Shown: piece by piece, positions 61,690 to 64,000 of the stretch
Layout of the letters: the number at the start of each line of letters is the position of its first letter
Position numbering within the stretch: the first letter of the stretch is position 1
Source of the DNA: Baylisascaris procyonis
Taxonomy: Eukaryota; Nematoda; Chromadorea; Rhabditida; Ascarididae
DNA: 64,000 nucleotides
Direction: 5' to 3'
Assembly: GCA_037389465.1 (NCBI GenBank)
Contig: JAZARR010000250.1
Span: 2,542,001 to 2,606,000, forward strand
Notes under the pieces: model-generated
Databases searched by the model: none
The model's input: only the letters and a program-made list of their open reading frames with translations
Told to the model about the DNA's origin: nothing
Position numbers and translations under genes: made by a program

Positions 61690-64000
61690 CTGATCAGCTC
61701 ATTTTTTGTCATTTAGTAATTTAATGATCAATGGGGTCAATGCGTTTTATGTGACCGCCAGATTGCATATCGATTTATTCAAACGATCAATGAATGCGCT
61801 GGAAATTATATTAATTTGTTTTGCTAGCCCAGTAAAGATTATAAGATTTCAGGCCTAAAAAACGCGTCACCCTTTTTTTTTGTTCCACGTTGAGCGAATA
61901 GAAACTTCAATGCAATTATCGAGAGGGAATAAAATCTATGTTCGCTTGGCAATTGTTTGTGTCGCGCTATGCGTCGAGCGTATTGAATGTAGAGGATCTT
62001 CATGTATGTAAGCTAGCTAGCTTGATTGCGTGCTAACGAGTTGTCCTTACTCGCTTAGGTGCACACGTTGTTTGAGCCCCTTTTCAAAGATCCTTTCTCC
62101 AACGAACTGAAGCGAACAAACGTTCAGCAGTGTGGCAGCAGATAAAAACTTACCTGGGTTTAATTTTTTTTTGAATTACATATAATTGATGTTCTTTCAT
62201 TGATTTTATAACACAATTCCTGATAATCTTAAGCGTCAGGTGGAAGAAAAAAAAGGCGTTGGAAATAGAATTGTTTGTTTTTTTTTTTTTGCTAAGATCA
62301 TTACAAATGAAATCAAAAATCAAGTCCCATTTGAAGTACTCAAGTTCTATCAAATTCTTATCGTGCGACATATATGAATGTGAATTTATAATCTTAATAT
62401 AACGGAAAATGTGCGATTATTGAGTGAATAAAATGTACCCGCATCACCATTTCTTTTTCTTTCTTTATCATTTAGCTTTCTACACATTCAATCATCAATA
62501 TTTTCACAAATCAATTCTCATTATGGCGATGCTTTTTCAATCGTTTTCATTTACTTCTCCATTACTAACAAACAGAGAAAATTTTCAAATCACCGCTCTT
62601 TTGTCGCATTATTATTATATGTCTATCATACATGTAGTTTTCGTCAGCTTATTAGAAAATGCGAGTAATAGTCTATATTAGTCAGTAGATTTCATCTTAA
62701 GGAATAAACATTTTTAGCGAACTGCATAAAGTTATTCACTGCACGGAATAAATGCATCAAATTAGTATCGTTTGCATTGTTTATGAAATGCATTGGTGAT
62801 GATTCGATGCGCACTTTGTTCGTGACTAATTTACGTTTACTTCGGCAATCTTCATTCATAATTTATGACTTTTTAGAACGTTAATTTCATCTATTAGTTT
62901 TTCGTTCTCTAATTGACATATGATCGATTTTTTTCTGCACTATTTCTGTCACATTTCACTCCGAGAGATTCCATCTCTCAATAACGCAATAATTACTTCT
63001 TGAAATCTCTTCATTAGTGAGTAGTCATTTCCTTCGCTTCTCTCTTATCTTCCTTTGATGCTTTCCTATCAATGATGTGTCCTAATTTCTTCCTCTCCTT
63101 TCTTATACTGGCTGATTTCTATATGCCTTTTTTGTAGATTCCATTATTCACATCAAATGCTCACGTTATGTTTTACGAGGATATTCGGAGTCTCCGAATG
63201 TGTATATATGCTATTTACATTACCACCTCAATTTTTTGAATTTATTCCTGATCCGTTTCTCTATTGACAAAGATATTTGATTGATAATAGTTGCATAATA
63301 GTATTTTTAGCTGTAAGAATTCTAAATTGCGTAAACAAGTTGATTCGTTCATGTAGAATTAGTTTTTATACTTATCTATATTTTATAGTGGCAATGTTCG
63401 ATCATAAACTCATAAAAAATATCAAATATTTTCGGGAAAAAATTATTTTATAAACAATAAATTGTGATCTATCTCATTTTTTTTGTCCTTATTTAATATT
63501 ATTCCTACCATATCCGATTTTTTAGCATTTTTTGATGGCGTCTAACGTTGAAAAGCAATTACCTTTAATAAACATCAATGAATTATAGAAAATACTGAAA
63601 TAATTCTTATCACTGAAGATGTTAACAGTGAATAAAAAAGAGCAATTGTTGAAAATGTTTCAAGCGCTGCTTCTTCGGTTTTTGTATATAGAGATCAGCG
63701 TATCGTGCCAGGATGAAGGGGGGGGGTGGGTGTGAAGGGAGGGAGGGAGGGAGCTGAGGGGATATCGATAAGCTAAGTGGTACGCTGACAGTGCATCCGC
63801 TTCGCGAGATGCTAAAAATATCTGAGGCATGCATAGAATCGGAGGACGTGCGATTCTGTATCGTCGTGATAGCACTGCCCTGCTCTCCTGCTTATTGCAT
63901 TCATATCGATTTTGCTGCTTTACTGGAACTTTTTCGAGCGTATTCTAACTTTACTTTTTTGAGTGTTGCTGACCGACAGTTAATTCATATTAAACGGTTG
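61690..64000. other. Gene-free end of window
   Basis: AT-rich, no gene recognised. It holds a 14-base perfect palindrome AAGCTAGCTAGCTT at 62010-62023 and the G-rich tract at 63718-63761. Confidence 0.4.
63718..63761 (+). other. G-quadruplex motif
   Basis: Seven G-runs of at least three (9G, then GGG five times, then GGGG) with loops of 1-6 bases, four of the GGG runs separated by single A. This far exceeds the usual G3+N1-7 four-run rule and is exceptional in such AT-rich DNA. Confidence 0.8.

Overview
This is AT-rich animal DNA (roughly two-thirds A+T by eye). It looks like a nematode with long introns: splice acceptors are short TTTTCAG/TTTCAG signals, there is no operon-like gene packing, and the one recognisable gene encodes an NR4A-type (NGFI-B/Nurr1/nhr-6 class) nuclear receptor. 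The large introns (up to about 12 kb) and the base composition suggest a parasitic clade III nematode (ascarid, spirurid or filarial) rather than Caenorhabditis. That assignment is an inference.

The main content is a single plus-strand gene spread over about 34 kb. The certain part (34944-40902) holds the two-zinc-finger DNA-binding domain, the RRGR A-box, the hinge and the ligand-binding domain, in seven exons ending at a TAA at 40900-40902. Upstream I can chain eight further exons (6843-6911, 7950-8141, about 8835-8919, 15481-15543, 15761-15876, 27788-27966, 31202-31338, 34027-34117) plus 34569 or 34587-34664. Every splice phase matches from exon to exon (0,0,1,1,0,2,1,2,2,0,1,0,2,1,0), giving a predicted protein of about 714 residues. 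The most upstream exon starts with ATG just after a TTTTCAG that could be a spliced-leader acceptor, and it encodes a compact C-x2-C-x6-C-x2-C motif not expected in an NR4A activation domain.

Layout: 1-6792 is gene-free upstream DNA with one perfect NBRE octamer. 6793-15876 holds the five N-terminal exons, with a (TA)n cluster and a GC-richer island (10.56-10.96 kb) in the intron between exons 3 and 4. 15877-27787 is a giant intron containing a decayed non-LTR reverse-transcriptase fragment (about 20.95-21.58 kb). 27788-40902 holds the proline-rich N-terminal exons, the DBD and the LBD. 40903-64000 has no gene I can recognise. It contains two more (TA)n tracts, a minus-strand stretch that reads like decayed coding sequence (50.4-51.65 kb), an orphan open frame at 61.49-61.69 kb, and a strong G-quadruplex motif at 63.72-63.76 kb.

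Two perfect palindromic CRE sites (14961 and 34354) lie inside the gene, each a few hundred bases upstream of a coding exon. This is notable because NR4A genes are classic CREB-responsive genes in vertebrates.
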